Of a DNA stretch of 5,603 bases, positions 5,561 to 5,603 are shown in pieces (the stretch's first letter is position 1; each line of letters begins with the position of its first letter). The notes under the pieces were generated by a model. That model saw only the letters and a list, made by a program, of their open reading frames with translations. It made no database searches and was not told the origin of the DNA. The stretch lies in NCBI GenBank assembly GCA_900758315.1, contig CAAERF010000593.1, positions 1 through 5,603 of the forward strand, given 5' to 3'. The position numbers were made by a program, and so were the translations under genes. The DNA comes from an uncultured Oscillospiraceae bacterium (lineage in GTDB: Bacteria; Bacillota; Clostridia; Oscillospirales; Oscillospiraceae).

Positions 5561-5603
5561 GGGTGCAAATCGTTGCAAAATCGGACAAAGGGTGCAGAAA
5601 CTC

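Noticed and set aside
1..5603. tRNA or rRNA genes
   Set aside because: I saw no cloverleaf-like TTCGA/CCA pattern or conserved rRNA segment in either orientation, though this was by eye only.

Overview
The window looks like a restriction-modification and accessory-nuclease island from a Gram-positive, probably gut Clostridia-type bacterium. This rests on strong AGGAGG-type ribosome binding sites, A/T-tract promoters, a Sau3AI-like GATC system typical of Firmicutes, and a right-hand small gene resembling DUF6061, a family I associate with clostridial mobile elements. The host assignment is inference.

Left part (1-1712): a divergent GATC restriction-modification pair. The 5' end of a cytosine-C5 DNA methyltransferase runs leftward off the edge. 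A Sau3AI/MutH-type endonuclease runs rightward. The 186-bp intergenic region holds two leftward promoters, each with a TTGATC -35 box, a 17-bp spacer and a good -10 box. The only two GATC sequences between the genes are therefore inside these -35 elements. The region also has a palindrome over the proximal -10 box and a 10-bp inverted repeat.

Middle (1714-3300): two genes follow the endonuclease in a tight operon. One encodes a protein with an EVE/PUA-like N-terminus and a C-terminal PD-(D/E)xK nuclease domain. The other encodes a Vsr-type mismatch endonuclease that lacks the usual zinc ligands. Vsr fits a 5-methylcytosine system, because deaminated 5mC gives T:G mismatches.

Right-middle (3319-4996): two clearly more A+T-rich genes form a second module, probably of different origin. 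One encodes an unrecognised protein with an RNxxxH (HEPN-like) motif. The other has a novel N-terminus and a C-terminal zinc-type HNH nuclease domain. Together they could be an undescribed two-gene defence unit.

Right end (4997-5603): a 31-bp-period tandem array built on GCTGA boxes, a bidirectional G+C-rich terminator, a convergent leftward DUF6061-like small gene, and an upstream region with three 11-bp direct repeats and a hairpin. These mark the boundary between the island and a mobile-element-like backbone.
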